Positions 62,447 through 64,000 of a stretch of DNA of 64,000 nt are shown here, one piece after another. This DNA comes from Rhynchopus sp. YZ270_cl-10 (Eukaryota; Euglenozoa; Diplonemea; Diplonemida; Diplonemidae). The stretch is from contig OZ037838.1 of the NCBI GenBank assembly GCA_964035575.1, positions 1,674,001-1,738,000 on the forward strand, written 5' to 3'. Position 1 is the stretch's first letter. The number at the start of each line of letters is the position of its first letter. The translations under genes were made by a program, and so were the position numbers. The notes under the pieces are model-generated. The model saw only the letters and a program-made list of their open reading frames with translations. It made no database searches and was not told the DNA's origin.

Positions 62447-63610
62447 ATGGATGTGACCTTTGTGCTGGAAGAGTCAGGCGTGACTGCGACAGTGGAGGTG
62501 CCGTGCGAGGCGGACGTTGCAGCGGCAAAGGAGGTTGCGTGCACGGCGCTTGCTGTCTCGCCTGCGTCTGTCGAGATGCGCATCGGCACGCAGGTGCTGG
62601 AGGGGACGTGCCGTCTGCAGGACACTGCGTTTGATGCAGGGGTGCAGGTTGTGCTTGCCCGCCGCTTTGCCGACATCAAGTGTCCTGCTAAGCTCAGTCT
62701 GCCGCCTGGCTTGTCTCTCTTCTCGTTGTCTCCTTGTGGATCGCTCTGTCTCTATTTGTACTTTAATGGTTTCAATCTCGGTGGAGGTTCCAGTTTTGGT
62801 GGCGTCGGCGTTGATACAGAAGCCTTCGAGACTGCCTTCGAGTTTGAAATCGAATTCGGTGGGCTTGGTCCAGCTGCCATCTCACGATGCAAGACACACT
62901 GCTACATGGCGTTCAGGCGTTGTCTTGCCAAGGTTGCGCTTCCGGGTGGGGAGGTGGTCCGCAAAGTCGACGGCCTCTCGACGTGGGTGTTCGCGTGTGG
63001 CGGTGTTCTTATCTCCCAAGGCAAAGGCGGCGTCTCTGTGTATGACGAAGACCTGACGTTTCTCCTCACTCTCTCACACAAGGGGTGCAACGAGGGGAGC
63101 GACGTGGCACTGTCTGACTGTGGTGGGTGGGTGATCACCTCTTCCGGGAAGGAGAAGAACGCGCGTCTGTGGGATGTGAACACAGGTGAAGCTGTGGCAT
63201 GTGTGCCTGCGGATGGGAGGCGAGTGGCGCTTTCACGGTCTGCCTCTGTCTTTGCTGTGGAGTGCTCTCAGAAAGTGCAGCTCTATGACTGGAGTGGTGC
63301 GGCTCTTGGCAGCTTTGAAGAGGAGCTGTCTCGCGTCTTTGCCGTGCAGTTCACTCCGTGTGGGAAGTACGTCGTTGTTGGGTTTGTGAGTGGTGACATT
63401 GTTCTGGATGATGAGCGCGCCCTACACCAGTATGATGTGGCAACCATGTCCTGTGTGCGTGTGATACCAAATGCCAAGCAAGCATTTGCGATATCGCCGT
63501 GTTCACATGTGGTTTTGTTTGAGTCAGGAGAAAGTGACGACCTTGTGTCACAGCATCTGTACCCCTACTTGAGTGATGTTTCGGATGAAAACAGAGAAGA
63601 GTTGCCCTGA
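62447..63610 (+). CDS. Ubl-propeller family protein
   Basis: A 387-residue open copy, the longest of the standard form. Turns: SPCG, SRCK, FACG, SDCG, SRSA, TPCG, SPCS. Blade 1 has the long loop YLYFNGFNLGGGSSFGGVG, shared with the broken copy at 788. The end VSQHLYPYLSDVSDENREELP is two residues longer than in that copy, because the TAG there is TTG here. Module iii lies directly upstream. Confidence 0.87.
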   Translation: MDVTFVLEESGVTATVEVPCEADVAAAKEVACTALAVSPASVEMRIGTQVLEGTCRLQDTAFDAGVQVVLARRFADIKCPAKLSLPPGLSLFSLSPCGSLCLYLYFNGFNLGGGSSFGGVGVDTEAFETAFEFEIEFGGLGPAAISRCKTHCYMAFRRCLAKVALPGGEVVRKVDGLSTWVFACGGVLISQGKGGVSVYDEDLTFLLTLSHKGCNEGSDVALSDCGGWVITSSGKEKNARLWDVNTGEAVACVPADGRRVALSRSASVFAVECSQKVQLYDWSGAALGSFEEELSRVFAVQFTPCGKYVVVGFVSGDIVLDDERALHQYDVATMSCVRVIPNAKQAFAISPCSHVVLFESGESDDLVSQHLYPYLSDVSDENREELP

Positions 63611-64000
63611 TGAGCACAACAGCGTGCAGCTCTATGATTGTAGCAGTGCGGCTCTTTGCAGCTTTGATGAAGCATGGGCACGTCTGGATGCGTATCCTCC
63701 TCTCACTCGTACTTCAGGACGCGCGTTTTGGGGGTTTTCGGGACTTTTGGGGTTTGAAACAAATAATGGATGGAAGAAAATGCTGATGGACTGAGCGATC
63801 AACAAACAATGAATCAATAAAGATGGGGGTACTTTAGTTTGATATTTTGAGGATAACGCCCACACCACCCTTTACCCCTCTTCCACTTTTTCTTTCCGTC
63901 TGTCGGTGGAATTGACAACAACATCACAAACACACAAAACAAAACAACGCACACCTCATCTCCTCCTACCCACATCTTCTTTTCTAGACAACAGCTCTCT
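63611..64000 (+). other. 3' flank relic and start of the next 5' flank
   Basis: Bases 63611-63840 repeat the decayed blade 5 and 'acttcaggacgcg' flank seen at 1948-2190. From 63845 a module iii variant begins ('gataacgcccacaccaccct'), with an LRR-flank-like end ('ctcctcctacccacatc'). A further gene of the array probably starts just beyond the window. Confidence 0.55.

Overview
The window is nuclear DNA of a single-celled eukaryote. Evidence: a canonical Skp1 gene and a dCache receptor-like gene are both interrupted by GT-AG introns, there are no prokaryotic signals, and foldback elements, TIR elements and satellites are abundant. The lineage cannot be fixed from the sequence. Every gene I accept (more than 25 loci) lies on the plus strand, and most start codons follow a C/A/T-rich tract ending in CAG. 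This is compatible with directional gene arrays and 5'UTR or spliced-leader splicing, as in euglenozoans (a diplonemid is one candidate), but that is inference.

The dominant content is a head-to-tail array of about 21 loci of one family that I do not recognise as a described one. Each has an N-terminal ubiquitin-like (Ubl) domain of about 72 residues fused to a seven-bladed WD40-like beta-propeller (about 360-390 aa in all). The Ubl-coding DNA is nearly identical in all copies, while the propeller differs in blocks. At the blade turn where WD40 proteins usually carry 'PDG', this family usually carries Cys, up to seven of seven blades. Thirteen copies are open, five are frameshifted, one is cut by the window edge and two are fragments. 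One open copy (6075-8366) has a further 368-residue helical, Cys/Gly/Arg-rich extension.

Other genes fit a loose ubiquitin theme. There is a Ubl-LRR protein with a possible CaaX box (11677-13074) that shares its 5' flank with propeller genes, a B-box-like zinc-finger LRR protein (35287-36015), an ankyrin/membrane protein with a tentative GIDE/MUL1-like domain (30602-33235), and Skp1 (21836-22827). A secreted, probably GPI-anchored dCache protein can be assembled from four exons (15906-18479). A small spliced gene of 35 codons may be present in three near-identical copies.

Layout: 0-8.4 kb, propeller array. 8.4-15.9 kb, one propeller copy, the Ubl-LRR gene and a composite foldback element. 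15.9-24.2 kb, dCache and Skp1 in repeat-rich DNA. 24.2-30.2 kb, a duplicated pair of propeller genes. 30.6-36.0 kb, ankyrin/GIDE-like and B-box-LRR genes. 36.5-55.0 kb, the 'YIYPYNSE' propeller subfamily in long duplicated flanks, with a 5.15-kb TIR insertion at 41028-46176. 55.8-57.8 kb, a Mutator-like TIR element with a 9-bp target duplication. 58.0-64.0 kb, more propeller copies. No transposase, reverse transcriptase, rRNA or convincing tRNA was recognised.
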